A DNA stretch of 64,000 nt, taken from positions 2,608,788 to 2,672,787 of the forward strand of contig NZ_CP064786.1 in the NCBI RefSeq assembly GCF_017094485.1, in the 5' to 3' direction. Positions 50,543 through 59,686 of this stretch are shown here, piece by piece (position 1 is the first letter of the stretch; every line of letters begins with the position of its first letter). The stretch comes from Natranaeroarchaeum sulfidigenes (lineage in GTDB: Archaea; Halobacteriota; Halobacteria; Halobacteriales; Natronoarchaeaceae). The notes under the pieces were generated by a model that ran no database searches, was not told the DNA's origin, and saw only the letters and a list, made by a program, of their open reading frames with translations. The position numbers and the translations under genes were made by a program.

Positions 50543-51583
50543 TCACTCACGGCGCGCGCCAGTCCCCGGCCGGTCGGCCGCGCCGAGATCCAGCAGTCCA
50601 TCCGGCATCGGGACTCCCTCGAACGGATCGTCCGCAAGTAACAGTGGGCTATCGAGGTCGGCGTAATCGAGCAGCGGCGCGAGCTGTGCCGCGGCGGCAA
50701 TCGAGGCGTTGGACTCGTACATACAGCCACACATGACTTCCAGGCCGTGTGCGTGGGCTGTCTCGATGATCCGCCGCGCTTCACGGAGTCCACCGCATTT
50801 CATCAGCTTCAGCACAGCGATGTCACAGCGATCGGCGACTCGCGTGACGTCTACCGCGGTTTCGATCGACTCGTCGGCAGCGACGGGCAGCGGGGAGTGC
50901 TCGAAGACGTAGCGCAGTCCCTCGGGATCCTCGGCGGGAACCGGCTGTTCGACGAACTCGACGTCGTACTTGGCGATCCGCTCGATCGTCCGGACTGCCT
51001 CCTTGGGCGTCCACGCTTCGTTGGCGTCGACGCGGACCGTCGCATCGGGTGCGGCCTCCCGGATCGTTCGCACGATCTCCTCGTCGCGGTCGGTGCCGAG
51101 CTTGACTTTCAGGACCTCGTACCCTCTCGATGTCGCCGTCTCGACTTTCTCGCGCATCGTCTCGGTGTCGTCGATGCCGATCGTGTAGGACGTCCGGACG
51201 CTCTCGGTCGGGTCGAGCCCCCAGTACCGGTACAGCGGCAGATCGAGACGCTTGCCCACGAGGTCGTGGAGTGCAACACTCACTGCGGCGCGTGCAGCCG
51301 GGTTTCGCCGCACCGTCTCCTGCAGTCGACGTTCGATCCGTGCGAGCTGGTGGGGGTCGCCCACATCCTCGACGATCTCCAGGAGATCGGGCAGGACGGC
51401 TTCGACGGTATCGACGGTCTCGCCGTAATGGGGTGAGGGTGCAGCCCCGCCGATTCCGACCCGTCCCTCGTCGTCCTCGATCCGAACGAGCACGTTCTCG
51501 GCGCTGGTCGTCGTCCCGCGCGCGATGGTAAACGGGAACTCGAAGGGAAGTTCCACCCGCTCGACGGACGTACTCAGGCTCAT
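50543..51583 (-). CDS. dgcA: Enolase-superfamily racemase, DgcA / dipeptide epimerase type
   Basis: This is a 346-residue member of the muconate-lactonising/dipeptide-epimerase group. The capping domain spans 1-120 and the barrel follows. Catalytic features are the KxK pair in VLKVKLG, metal ligands in VRVDANEAW, FVEQPV and ADESIE, and the second lysine in AVLKLMKCGG. Next to a DUF1611 gene it matches the DgcN-DgcA pair, in which DgcA racemises N-acetyl-D-glutamate after DgcN acetylates D-glutamate; L-Ala-D/L-Glu epimerase is the alternative. Its ATG overlaps the upstream stop by four bases. Confidence 0.82.
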   Translation of the reverse strand: MSLSTSVERVELPFEFPFTIARGTTTSAENVLVRIEDDEGRVGIGGAAPSPHYGETVDTVEAVLPDLLEIVEDVGDPHQLARIERRLQETVRRNPAARAAVSVALHDLVGKRLDLPLYRYWGLDPTESVRTSYTIGIDDTETMREKVETATSRGYEVLKVKLGTDRDEEIVRTIREAAPDATVRVDANEAWTPKEAVRTIERIAKYDVEFVEQPVPAEDPEGLRYVFEHSPLPVAADESIETAVDVTRVADRCDIAVLKLMKCGGLREARRIIETAHAHGLEVMCGCMYESNASIAAAAQLAPLLDYADLDSPLLLADDPFEGVPMPDGLLDLGAADRPGTGARRE

Positions 51584-52593
51584 AATATTGCCTCCAGTAC
51601 GTCGTCGGTGTCGTACCGTAACACGTCAGTTGCCGGTACATCGATCGCGGACTCGTACTCGGTGAGAGCCTGTCGAGCAGCCGCATCGTCGAGATCGCTG
51701 GTGTCGAGCGCCCCAGCCACGACCGGTGTGTCACTCACTGGGGCCGCGAGGCCCTCGTAGAGGTCGACGTACTCCTCGATCGGGGGGAGCGGGAATGACT
51801 CATAGCCGTGAATCACCTCGCGGCCCGCCTCGTGACAGAGCACCAGCGCGTCGGGCATCGCGCCGTGAAGAATGCCACAGGTGACCGCGGAGTACGCCGG
51901 ATGGACGATACTACCCTGTCCCTCGACGAAGAGGTAGTCGTGGTTGTCACCCACTTCGCGGATCATCTCCTCGACCGCGCCGGCGGTAAAGTCACTCACC
52001 ACGCGGTCGATCGGCGTCCCCCACCCCTCGATCATGATCCCGGTCTGTCCGGTCGGGATCACGGCGGCGTCGTAGCCGGCCTTTCGCGCGTCCTGCGCGA
52101 GTTCCATCGTCGTCGTCATCTTTCCGACCGAGCAGTCGGTACCGACGGTCAGGATCACTTCGGCGTCGACCCCATCCGCGAGGCCCTCGCTTACGGAAAG
52201 GTCGTCGGGAGGTCGTCGGACGTCCTGCAGTTCGCAGTCGTTCTCGGCAGCGAGGCGAGCGAACTCCTCGTCGTCGGTGAGAAAGTAATGAAGACCGGAG
52301 ATCACGTCACACCCGCGCGTGAGGGCGGCGATGACGTCCGGTCGCCACGACTCCTCGAAGCCGCCGCCGATCGGCGCGATACCGATCAGGAGGGCGTCGA
52401 CCGGTTCCGGCACCTCGCCGAACCCGGCGACAATGGGGGCGTCCTGGACAGCTGGGACGTGGTCGGTGACTCGGGAGCCCGCGCGCTCCCGGTCGAGGAC
52501 GGCGACGACATCGTAGTCGGCGTATCTGAGAACACCTACCGCAGTCTTTGCCCGGTCGGGGAACTTCCCGTGAGCGAGTACGGCGACGCGCAT
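51580..52593 (-). CDS. dgcN: DUF1611 protein, D-glutamate N-acetyltransferase DgcN-like
   Basis: This is a 337-residue protein with an N-terminal Rossmann-like domain (MRVAVLAHGKFPDRAKTAVG) and a P-loop-like C-terminal domain: GTDCSVGKMTTTMELAQDA, PTGQTGIMIEGWGTPIDRV, VEGQGSIVHPAYSAVT. These are the signatures of DUF1611, now linked to DgcN, which acetylates D-glutamate with acetyl-CoA in a D-amino-acid catabolic route. Four-base overlap with the racemase gene supports a coupled pathway. Function in haloarchaea is inferred from the family and from the pairing. Confidence 0.82.
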   Translation of the reverse strand: MRVAVLAHGKFPDRAKTAVGVLRYADYDVVAVLDRERAGSRVTDHVPAVQDAPIVAGFGEVPEPVDALLIGIAPIGGGFEESWRPDVIAALTRGCDVISGLHYFLTDDEEFARLAAENDCELQDVRRPPDDLSVSEGLADGVDAEVILTVGTDCSVGKMTTTMELAQDARKAGYDAAVIPTGQTGIMIEGWGTPIDRVVSDFTAGAVEEMIREVGDNHDYLFVEGQGSIVHPAYSAVTCGILHGAMPDALVLCHEAGREVIHGYESFPLPPIEEYVDLYEGLAAPVSDTPVVAGALDTSDLDDAAARQALTEYESAIDVPATDVLRYDTDDVLEAIL

Positions 52594-52632
52594 GGACGTG
52601 TCATCGCAGACCGGGAACTTAAGAACTGCCGC

Positions 52633-53028
52633 TCAGTTTCCGACCGGACCGTGATACTCGGGCTGGCGGACGTACAGCGCGACGTAGCCACCCAGGAACG
52701 TCGCTCCCGCAGCAATCCCGTAGACGGCAATCTGGCTGCCGGTCACCGCACTCGTCGCGACGACACCGAGAACGCCCACGAGGACCGCCCCGATGGCGAT
52801 GACGACCATATCGCTCACCGTCTCGCCCGTCGAGTGATCGGCCAGATACTGCTCCCGGTCGAACGTGTCGCCTGCACCGTACAGTAAGAGAATCGGCATC
52901 GCGAGGCCAAGTCCGGCGGCGACCGCTTCCGGGCCGTCGATTACGAGACCGACGACGGCCGTATTTGCACCGGCGAGCAGCGCACCAAGCAGGATGCCAA
53001 TCCAGGGGTGGAGTCCATCGTCGCTCAT
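52633..53028 (-). CDS. Small integral membrane protein (131 residues)
   Basis: The protein starts MSDDGLHPWIGILLGALLAGANTAV; four hydrophobic segments appear near residues 9-28, 33-52, 72-92 and 97-118, with a hydrophilic loop between the second and third (FDREQYLADHSTGETVSD). No family is recognised. It lies 39 bases downstream of nothing functional on its strand but upstream (by 39 bases) of dgcN in the same direction. Its promoter region contains the second phased palindrome array, 68-125 bases before the start. Confidence 0.75.
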   Translation of the reverse strand: MSDDGLHPWIGILLGALLAGANTAVVGLVIDGPEAVAAGLGLAMPILLLYGAGDTFDREQYLADHSTGETVSDMVVIAIGAVLVGVLGVVATSAVTGSQIAVYGIAAGATFLGGYVALYVRQPEYHGPVGN

Positions 53029-53095
53029 ACAGGGCGCACGTCGGACGCTCCCTTAGATGTGCTGGTCGACCCTTGCTGTCGACGAAAGCCTTTGA

Positions 53096-53153
53096 CTTCG
53101 GATATTGAAGTGTTTTACTACAGTAATCGAAGTTACTACTTCGAAAGCTGTAG
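53096..53153. promoter_or_regulatory. Phased array of three 15-bp imperfect palindromes
   Basis: CTTCGGATATTGAAG (53096), CTACAGTAATCGAAG (53118) and CTTCGAAAGCTGTAG (53139, reverse of CTACAGCTTTCGAAG) have starts 22 and 21 bp apart, the same unit and phase as the five-copy array at 26404. It lies between divergent genes, about 60 bases before the TATA box of the DUF2892 gene and 68 bases before the other start, where an activator or repressor would bind. Confidence 0.7.
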
Positions 53154-53213
53154 CATCGCCGAAGCGGTCGATCTCTGTTCAAAATAGTATGTTGTAACCA
53201 GCCCAATACGAAC

Positions 53214-53222
53214 CATTATACT
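53214..53222 (+). promoter_or_regulatory. TATA box of the DUF2892 gene
   Basis: CATTATACT ends 21 bases before the ATG at 53244, giving a leaderless transcript. The phased array ends about 60 bases further upstream. Confidence 0.5.
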
Positions 53223-53243
53223 GATCAGAGCCTTACGGAGAAT

Positions 53244-53477
53244 ATGAACACGAACGTCGGTACGACGGATCGACAGCTCAGGACGGGCGTCGGTGCGATC
53301 ACTGGACTACTCTCGATCGCGATCCTTGGTGGCATCCTTGCCCTTCCGGAAATGCTCGCAGCGGTACTCGGCATCGTCGCGATTGTGATGTTCGGAACGG
53401 CGGCAACGGGAACCTGCGGGCTCTATTCGGTGCTCGGCGTCGACACGTGCTCGCTGGACTCGGACGCCGCGAAGTAG
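53244..53477 (+). CDS. DUF2892 family small membrane protein
   Basis: The 77-residue protein begins MNTNVGTTDRQLRTGVGAITGLLSI. Two helices span residues 15-34 and 39-58, followed by GTAATGTCGLYSVLGVDTC, the hallmark of DUF2892 (membrane part of YgaP-like proteins) with its C-x-C-like cysteine pair. In bacteria the domain is often linked to rhodanese and sulfur metabolism; here it stands alone. It has its own TATA box and an upstream regulatory array. The stem-loop array before the aEF-2 gene begins 24 bases after its stop. Confidence 0.82.
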   Translation: MNTNVGTTDRQLRTGVGAITGLLSIAILGGILALPEMLAAVLGIVAIVMFGTAATGTCGLYSVLGVDTCSLDSDAAK

Positions 53478-53500
53478 TTGTAGGAAACAACTCGTTACGA

Positions 53501-53670
53501 GCTTCGTCAGTGCTTCACACACCGCGGACTGACGAAACACTGTCACTTCCCTTCGGTCGTGACAAGCTTCGTTACTGCCTAACACGCTCGGCAGTAACGA
53601 AACACCGTCGTTCCGCTACGCTCCACGACGAGCCTCGTCAGTGCTTCACAAGCTCAGCACTGACGAAACA
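53501..53670 (+). repeat. Five alternating stem-loops upstream of the aEF-2 gene
   Basis: Three related 39-40-base units (53501-53539, 53565-53604, 53631-53670) start GC(T/C)TCGT and end ACGAAAC, with stems CGTCAGT/ACTGACG, CGTTACTGCC/GGCAGTAACG and CGTCAGTGCT/AGCACTGACG. Two different stems lie between them: TGTCAC/GTGACA (53541-53564) and CGTCGT/ACGACG (53606-53630). In the second unit both stem arms differ from the first together, preserving pairing. No open frame is evident. The array lies 36-206 bases before the fusA start. Confidence 0.85.
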
Positions 53671-53706
53671 GCACCCTTTTCACCCCGCTAACGATATGAG
53701 AGGGTA

Positions 53707-55893
53707 ATGGGTAGACGAAAGAAGATCGTCGAGGAGTGCGAGCGACTGATGGACGAGCCGGAGAACATCCGGAACATCGCCATCGCCGCACACGTCGACC
53801 ACGGCAAGACGACACTGACGGACAACCTGCTGGCCGGTGCCGGGATGATCTCTCAGGACACCGCAGGCGAGCAGCTCGCGATGGACACGGAAGAGGACGA
53901 ACAGGAACGTGGGATCACCATCGACGCGGCGAACGTGTCGATGACCCACGAGTACGAGGACACCAACCACCTCATCAACCTGATCGACACGCCGGGCCAC
54001 GTCGACTTCGGTGGCGACGTGACCCGAGCGATGCGCGCCGTCGACGGTGCGCTCGTGGTTGTCGACGCCGTCGAAGGGGCGATGCCCCAGACCGAGACGG
54101 TGCTCCGACAGGCCCTGCGTGAGGGCGTCAAACCGACGCTCTTTATCAACAAGGTCGACCGCCTGATCTCCGAACTGCAGGAGGGTCCCGAGGAGATGCA
54201 ACAGCGTCTCATGGCGGTCATCCGCGACGTCAACGAGCTGATCGAGGGGATGACCGAGGAGATGGACGACATCGACGACTGGACGGTCTCCGTCGAAGAG
54301 GGGACCGTCGGCTTCGGGTCTGCCCTGTACAAGTGGGGCGTCTCGATGCCGTCGATGCAGCGCACCGGCATGGACTTCGGCGACATCATCGACCTCGAAC
54401 GTGCCGACAAGCGCCAGGAGCTTCACGAGCGCACGCCGCTGTCGGACGTCGTGCTCGACATGGTCTGTGAGCACTTCCCGAACCCGATCGATGCCCAGCC
54501 CCGCCGTATTCCACGCGTCTGGCGTGGCGACGCCGACTCGGAACTCGCAGAATCGATGCAGCTCGTCGACGAGGACGGCGAAGTCGTGCTGATGGTCACT
54601 GACATCGGCGTCGACCCGCACGCGGGAGAAATCGCCGCCGGTCGTGTCTTCTCGGGCACACTCGAGAAAGGACAGGATCTCTACGTCTCCGGGACGGCCG
54701 GGACCAACCGCGTCCAGAGCGTCGGGATCTACATGGGTGGCGAGCGCGAGGAAGTGGACCGCGTTCCCGCAGGGAACATCGCGGCAGTCACCGGTCTGGG
54801 TGACGCCATTGCGGGATCGACGGTTTCGTCCGTGGAGATGACACCGTTCGAGTCGATCGAGCACATCTCCGAGCCCGTCATCACGAAGGCCGTCGAGGCC
54901 AAGAACATGGACGACCTGCCGAAACTCATCGAGACGCTCCGACAGGTCTCCAAGGAGGACCCGACGATCCAGATCGAGATCAACGAGGACACCGGCGAGC
55001 ACCTGATCTCCGGTCAGGGTGAGCTTCACCTCGAAGTGATCGGCCAGCGGATCGAGCGCAATCAGGGCATCCCGATCAACACCGGCGAACCGATCGTCGT
55101 CTTCCGCGAGATGCCACAGAGCGAGAGCCGCGAGGTCGAGGGGATCTCCCCGAACCGCCACAACCGTTTCTACATCTCGGTCCACCCGCTCGGCAAGGAA
55201 ATTGTCGACGTGATCAAGAAGGGCGAGGCCTCGATGGACATGCCCGAGCAGGAACGCCGTGAAGTCCTGCAGGAGGCCGGAATGGACAAGGACACCAGCC
55301 AGAACGTCGAGCACATCCACGGGACGAACGTCCTGATCGACGACACGAAGGGTATCCAGCACCTGAACGAGACGATGGAGCTGTTCATCGAGGGGCTCGA
55401 GGACGCGCTGAACGACGGCCCGCTGGCCGCAGAGCCAGTCCAGGGATCGCTCATCCGTCTCCACGACGCGCGGCTTCACGAGGACACCATCCACCGCGGT
55501 CCGGCACAGGTTATCCCCGCAGTACGTAACGCAGCCCACAATGCCCTGATCGACGCCGACATCAAACTGCTCGAACCTATCCAGGACGTCCGAATCGACG
55601 TGCCGAACGACTACATGGGCTCGGCATCCGGCGAGATCCAGGGCCGCCGTGGCCGTGTCGACGACATGTACCAGGAAGGCGATCTGATGGTCGTCGAAGG
55701 GATCGCACCGGTCGAGGAAATGATCGGTTTCGCCAGCGACATCCGCTCGGCAACCGAGGGTCGTGCCTCCTGGAACACCGAGAACGCAGGGTTCCAGGTC
55801 ATGGCCGACAACCTCCAGCGCGACCAGATCATGGAGATCCGCGAGCGCAAGGGCATGAAGCTCGAACTGCCTCAGGCCGTCGACTACCTGTAA
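53707..55893 (+). CDS. fusA: Translation elongation factor aEF-2
   Basis: This 728-residue GTPase translocates the ribosome. G1 is AHVDHGKTT (residues 28-36), DTPGHVDF is G3 and NKVDR is G4. The C-terminal domain has [15 protein letters not shown], whose histidine is the diphthamide site. The start [26 protein letters not shown] is the archaeal form. It is not in the usual str operon arrangement with S12/S7 here; EF-1A and S10 lie 2 kb further on. A five-stem-loop array precedes it. Confidence 0.97.
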   Translation: MGRRKKIVEECERLMDEPENIRNIAIAAHVDHGKTTLTDNLLAGAGMISQDTAGEQLAMDTEEDEQERGITIDAANVSMTHEYEDTNHLINLIDTPGHVDFGGDVTRAMRAVDGALVVVDAVEGAMPQTETVLRQALREGVKPTLFINKVDRLISELQEGPEEMQQRLMAVIRDVNELIEGMTEEMDDIDDWTVSVEEGTVGFGSALYKWGVSMPSMQRTGMDFGDIIDLERADKRQELHERTPLSDVVLDMVCEHFPNPIDAQPRRIPRVWRGDADSELAESMQLVDEDGEVVLMVTDIGVDPHAGEIAAGRVFSGTLEKGQDLYVSGTAGTNRVQSVGIYMGGEREEVDRVPAGNIAAVTGLGDAIAGSTVSSVEMTPFESIEHISEPVITKAVEAKNMDDLPKLIETLRQVSKEDPTIQIEINEDTGEHLISGQGELHLEVIGQRIERNQGIPINTGEPIVVFREMPQSESREVEGISPNRHNRFYISVHPLGKEIVDVIKKGEASMDMPEQERREVLQEAGMDKDTSQNVEHIHGTNVLIDDTKGIQHLNETMELFIEGLEDALNDGPLAAEPVQGSLIRLHDARLHEDTIHRGPAQVIPAVRNAAHNALIDADIKLLEPIQDVRIDVPNDYMGSASGEIQGRRGRVDDMYQEGDLMVVEGIAPVEEMIGFASDIRSATEGRASWNTENAGFQVMADNLQRDQIMEIRERKGMKLELPQAVDYL

Positions 55894-55951
55894 CTGCCGT
55901 TCTTCTCTTCTGTTTTCAATAGTCCGACAGCGACTGCACTATCCCGGACGT

Positions 55952-56170
55952 TCAAACGGGGAGAAACCGGTCGTACAGATCGTCGATTCGATCGTTGATC
56001 CGGTCGCCGTCGCCCGATCCCCAGGGGTTCCGCGAGAAGTAGAACGTGGCCGCGATGAGCATCCCCAGCGACTGGGCGAGACCGGGAACCACAGGTGCGG
56101 TAACTGCGATCGTTATTGCAGACAGGACAACTGCGATCAGTGCATCGAACAGGCGACGGTAAACGGACAT
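55952..56170 (-). CDS. Small membrane protein (72 residues)
   Basis: From ATG 56170 the protein starts MSVYRRLFDALIAVVLSAITIAV and has two hydrophobic segments (about 9-30 and 33-48), then FSRNPWGSGDGDRINDRIDDLYDRF. No known domain. The frame extends to 56227 but the extra residues are not membrane-like. It converges with fusA, 58 bases apart. The basic-inside, acidic-tail layout is common in haloarchaeal membrane mini-proteins. Confidence 0.65.
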   Translation of the reverse strand: MSVYRRLFDALIAVVLSAITIAVTAPVVPGLAQSLGMLIAATFYFSRNPWGSGDGDRINDRIDDLYDRFLPV

Positions 56171-56245
56171 GCCCCGGACTTGGCCCGCCGCGCGCAAAAA
56201 CTCGCCGACTCCGTGCGAACGCGACACAGTCCGGAATGATGGTAC

Positions 56246-56254
56246 TCTTATACC
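56246..56254 (+). promoter_or_regulatory. TATA box upstream of the ACT/hom transcript
   Basis: TCTTATACC lies 22-30 bases before the ATG at 56276 and 65 bases before the main gene start at 56319. Transcription should therefore start at or near 56276, putting the short upstream frame first in the message. Confidence 0.5.
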
Positions 56255-56275
56255 TCCTTCCCCTCAGGAACGGAT

Positions 56276-56326
56276 ATGACTGATCTGTACGCACGACCCG
56301 TCGTCGGGGTGGTCCACGATGAGTGA
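56276..56326 (+). CDS. Possible leader peptide (16 residues) overlapping the ACT gene start
   Basis: The short frame encodes MTDLYARPVVGVVHDE and stops at 56324-56326, five bases after the ACT gene ATG (56319-56321), in another frame. It begins at the predicted transcription start, so ribosomes on a leaderless mRNA would translate it first and could re-initiate at 56319. No enrichment in Thr, Met or Ile is seen, so classic attenuation is not indicated. It could also be unused 5' untranslated sequence. Confidence 0.35.
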   Translation: MTDLYARPVVGVVHDE

Positions 56327-56882
56327 CGACGCCGTAGACGAGGAAACCGAGACGGACGGCGGCCAGACCGTGCAGGCGTACACTGTCCGCCTGGAACTGG
56401 TCGACGAACCGGGGGAACTGCTGAACGCGCTCCAGCCGATCTCCGATCACGGCGCGAACCTGCTCTCGATCTTCCACGAGCGAGGCAACGTCACGCCACG
56501 CGGGCATATCCCCGTTGAGGTCGATATAGAGTGCCCACCCGATCGGTTCGAGACCATCGTCGAGGCGCTCCGGGATGCGGGCATCAACGTCATCCAGGCC
56601 GGTGCGGAACGGTACAGTGAAGAGCTGACCGTGATCCTCGTCGGGCACCTGATCGACACCGATCTCTCCGATAGCCTGCGGAAGTTCCAGACGACTTCGC
56701 GGGCGGAAGTCGTCGACGTCTCGCTGTCAGCCCCCGAGGGAACGGAAGGCGTCTCCAGTGCACGGCTGCGGCTCGCAACGGAGGCCGACCGCGCCGACGA
56801 AGTGCTGGCGACGGTGCGAGAGATCGCCGAGGAAAAAGATATTCACGTTATCGAGCCCCAGATCGCGGGTGGTTCGGCATGA
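56319..56882 (+). CDS. ACT-domain amino-acid-binding regulatory protein
   Basis: This is a 187-residue protein. After an acidic N-terminus, residues 20-90 form an ACT domain (YTVRLELVDEPGELLNALQPISDHG, HERGNVTPRGHIPVEV) and the remainder a second, diverged ACT-like half with RLRLATEADRADEVLATV. ACT domains bind amino acids allosterically. Its stop overlaps the homoserine dehydrogenase start by four bases, so it most likely provides feedback control by threonine or a related product that is fused to the enzyme in bacteria but separate here. Confidence 0.87.
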   Translation: MSDDAVDEETETDGGQTVQAYTVRLELVDEPGELLNALQPISDHGANLLSIFHERGNVTPRGHIPVEVDIECPPDRFETIVEALRDAGINVIQAGAERYSEELTVILVGHLIDTDLSDSLRKFQTTSRAEVVDVSLSAPEGTEGVSSARLRLATEADRADEVLATVREIAEEKDIHVIEPQIAGGSA

Positions 56883-57832
56883 AGCTCGCCGTGCTGGGTG
56901 CCGGTGCTGTCGGGCGCTCGGTCGTCGAACTCGCCGGGCAGTACGGTCACGACGTGATCGCGCTGGCCGACTCCAGCAGCGGGGCCGTCGACGAGGACGG
57001 TATCGACACCGAGAGCGTTCTCGAACGGAAAGATCAGGAGGGAACGGTTGGCGATGGGACGCCCGAAGACGTGCTCGCCGCCGACTACGACGTACTGGTC
57101 GAGGCGACCCCTACAACGCTGGGCGACGCCCAGCCCGGGTTCGGTCACGTCGAGACGGCGCTCTCCCGCGATCGGCACGTCGTGCTGGCGAACAAAGGGC
57201 CGGTCGCCGAACGCTACGGCGAACTGATGGCGCTGGCCGAGGACAGCGCGGGCGAGGTGTTGTTCGAGGCGACCGTCGGCGGCGCAATCCCCATCCTCTC
57301 GACGATCGACGACTTCGGACCCGACCAGATCACCGCCGCTCGCGGCGTTCTGAATGGCACGGCGAACTTCATTCTCTCGCGGATGGCCGCGGACGGACTC
57401 GACTACGAGCATGTCCTCGCGGAAGCGCAGGATCTGGGCGTCGCCGAGGCGGACCCGACCTTCGACGTCGACGGAACCGACGCCGCCCTGAAGTTCGTCA
57501 TCATCTCGAACGTCCTGTCGCAGGGCGAGCGCGAGTACACGCTCTCGGATGCCACGGTCGAGGGCATCCAGAACATCCCCGGGAACGCGCTCGACCTCGC
57601 GGCCGAGGACAACCGGACGATCCGCCTGATCGGCGAGGCGACGCCCGAGGGCGTTCAGGTCGCACCCAAGCTCGTCCCACAGAACGGTGTCCTTGCTGTA
57701 ACGGGGACCCGGAACATCATCCAGTTCGAGACCGAGAACGCGGGCGAGCTGAACGTGAGCGGTCGCGGTGCGGGTGGACCCGAGACGGCGACAGCAGTGC
57801 TCGCGGACGTCGGGCGACTGCCACCGCTGTAG
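56879..57832 (+). CDS. hom: Homoserine dehydrogenase
   Basis: This is a 317-residue enzyme reducing aspartate semialdehyde to homoserine with NAD(P)H. The dinucleotide motif GAGAVGRS is at residues 7-14. EATVGGAIPILS and RGVLNGTANFILSRM with EAQDLGVAEADPTFDVDG are the substrate-binding signatures, the last containing the catalytic Asp/Lys region. It lacks the C-terminal ACT domain of many bacterial forms, which fits the separate ACT protein encoded just upstream with ATGA overlap. A T-run follows the stop. Confidence 0.95.
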   Translation: MKLAVLGAGAVGRSVVELAGQYGHDVIALADSSSGAVDEDGIDTESVLERKDQEGTVGDGTPEDVLAADYDVLVEATPTTLGDAQPGFGHVETALSRDRHVVLANKGPVAERYGELMALAEDSAGEVLFEATVGGAIPILSTIDDFGPDQITAARGVLNGTANFILSRMAADGLDYEHVLAEAQDLGVAEADPTFDVDGTDAALKFVIISNVLSQGEREYTLSDATVEGIQNIPGNALDLAAEDNRTIRLIGEATPEGVQVAPKLVPQNGVLAVTGTRNIIQFETENAGELNVSGRGAGGPETATAVLADVGRLPPL

Positions 57833-57836
57833 CCGA

Positions 57837-57842
57837 TTTTTT
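57837..57842 (+). terminator. T-run after hom
   Basis: Six T residues lie 5 bases past the hom stop codon, before the promoter region of the EF-1A gene. Confidence 0.5.
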
Positions 57843-57946
57843 GATTATAACCCCGATTTCGCCGGGCTTTCACAACCATCAGTCGTGGCAACGGTACACA
57901 AACCGCAAGAGGGCACCGGGATGGAGAACGCACTGTATCGAAATCG

Positions 57947-57953
57947 TTTTAAC
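57947..57953 (+). promoter_or_regulatory. Candidate promoter of the EF-1A/S10 operon
   Basis: CGAAATCG precedes TTTTAAC, a BRE/TATA arrangement common in strong haloarchaeal promoters, about 52 bases before the EF-1A start. A second candidate, GATATAG at 57974-57980, would give a leaderless message. Which one is used cannot be decided from sequence. Confidence 0.45.
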
Positions 57954-58004
57954 TGCTACAGGCGAAAGGATCCGATATAGCGCCTCTGCGCGTGAGACAC
58001 AACA

Positions 58005-59267
58005 ATGAGCGACCAACACCAGAACCTGGCCATTATCGGCCACGTCGACCACGGGAAGAGCACGCTCGTGGGACGCCTCCTGTACGAGACAGGCAGCGTA
58101 CCAGAGCACGTCATCGAACAGCACAAAGAAGAAGCAGAAGAGAAGGGCAAGGGTGGCTTCGAGTTCGCCTACGTCATGGACAACCTCGCCGAGGAGCGAG
58201 AGCGTGGTGTCACCATCGACATCGCCCACCAGGAGTTCAGCACGGACGCCTACGACTTTACCATCGTCGACTGTCCCGGCCACCGTGACTTCGTGAAGAA
58301 CATGATCACGGGCGCGAGCCAGGCCGACAACGCGGTTCTCGTCGTCGCGGCAGACGACGGTGTCGCACCGCAGACCCAGGAGCACGTCTTCCTCGCCCGG
58401 ACGCTGGGCATCGACGAGCTCATTATCGGCATTAACAAGATGGACCTCGTCGACTACAAGGAATCCTCCTACAAGGAGGTCGTCTCCGAGGTTACCGACC
58501 TGCTCAACCAGGTCCAGTTCAACACCGACGACGCGGAGTTCATCCCGATCTCCGCGTTCGAGGGCGACAACATCGCCGAGGAGTCCGAGAACACCGACTG
58601 GTACGACGGCAACATCCTGCTGGAAGCGCTCAACAACCTTCCGGCTCCGGAGCCACCAACGGACGCGCCGCTCCGACTCCCGATCCAGGATGTCTACACC
58701 ATCTCCGGTATCGGTACCGTCCCCGTCGGACGGATCGAGACCGGTGTCATGAACGTCGGCGACAACGTCTCCTTCCAGCCCAGCGACGTGGGCGGCGAAG
58801 TGAAGACGATCGAGATGCACCACGAAGAGGTCCCCAAGGCAGAACCCGGTGACAACGTCGGATTCAACGTCCGCGGCATCGGCAAGGACGACATCCGCCG
58901 CGGTGACGTCTGTGGCCCCGCCGACGACCCGCCAAGCGTCGCCGAGACGTTCCAGGCACAGGTCGTCGTCATGCAGCACCCCAGCGTGATCACCGCGGGC
59001 TACACCCCGGTTTTCCACGCACACACCGCACAGGTCGCGTGTACCATCGAGTCCATCGACAAGAAGATGGACCCGTCCTCGGGCGAGGTCGCCGAGGAGA
59101 ACCCGGACTTCATCCAGTCCGGCGACGCCGCGGTCGTCACCATCCGACCGCAGAAACCGCTCTCGATCGAACCCAGCAGCGAGATCCCGGAACTCGGCTC
59201 CTTCGCGATCCGAGACATGGGTCAGACCATCGCAGCTGGGAAGGTCCTGAGCGTCGACGGGAAATAA
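58005..59267 (+). CDS. tuf: Translation elongation factor EF-1 alpha (aEF-1A)
   Basis: This 420-residue GTPase delivers aminoacyl-tRNA. G1 is GHVDHGKST (residues 12-20), G3 DCPGHRDF, G4 NKMD. The archaeal/eukaryal form is shown by the effector-loop insertion [20 protein letters not shown] and the domain 2-3 motifs IPVGRIETG and [10 protein letters not shown]. It is followed without gap by the S10 gene, the classic archaeal pair. Confidence 0.97.
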   Translation: MSDQHQNLAIIGHVDHGKSTLVGRLLYETGSVPEHVIEQHKEEAEEKGKGGFEFAYVMDNLAEERERGVTIDIAHQEFSTDAYDFTIVDCPGHRDFVKNMITGASQADNAVLVVAADDGVAPQTQEHVFLARTLGIDELIIGINKMDLVDYKESSYKEVVSEVTDLLNQVQFNTDDAEFIPISAFEGDNIAEESENTDWYDGNILLEALNNLPAPEPPTDAPLRLPIQDVYTISGIGTVPVGRIETGVMNVGDNVSFQPSDVGGEVKTIEMHHEEVPKAEPGDNVGFNVRGIGKDDIRRGDVCGPADDPPSVAETFQAQVVVMQHPSVITAGYTPVFHAHTAQVACTIESIDKKMDPSSGEVAEENPDFIQSGDAAVVTIRPQKPLSIEPSSEIPELGSFAIRDMGQTIAAGKVLSVDGK

Positions 59268-59576
59268 ATGCAGCAAGCACGTGTCCGCCTCGCGGGAACG
59301 AACCCCGAGGATCTCGACGACATCACCGCGGACGTCCGTGAAATCGCGGACAAGACCGGCGTTGCGCTGTCGGGCCCGATCCCACTCCCGACCAAGACGC
59401 TGGAGATCCCCACCCGCAAGTCCCCTGACGGCGAGGGGACCGCGACGTGGGAACACTGGGAGATGCGCGTCCACAAGCGTCTGATCGATCTGGACGCCGA
59501 CGAGCGTGCGCTCCGTCAGCTCATGCGGATCCAGGTCCCCAACGACGTCAGCATCGAGATCGTTCTCGAAGACTGA
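59268..59576 (+). CDS. rpsJ: 30S ribosomal protein S10
   Basis: This is a 102-residue S10 (uS10) starting [45 protein letters not shown] and [23 protein letters not shown] are the conserved loop and helix that bind 16S rRNA near the 3' head. It starts on the base after the EF-1A stop and is surely co-transcribed. Nothing unusual is seen. Confidence 0.97.
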   Translation: MQQARVRLAGTNPEDLDDITADVREIADKTGVALSGPIPLPTKTLEIPTRKSPDGEGTATWEHWEMRVHKRLIDLDADERALRQLMRIQVPNDVSIEIVLED

Positions 59577-59686
59577 CTCGGGACGTCCGCTCGCACACTC
59601 GCGTGCACTTTCTTCGATTTATTACGAACACCAGCGTTAGCCACGGGAGTCGTATGCTTTTGTGCCTCGCCACCTTACGAAGCGGT

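Noticed and set aside
53680-59474. Long minus-strand frames opposite aEF-2 and EF-1A
   Set aside because: Same shadow effect; sense-strand products are unmistakable elongation factors.
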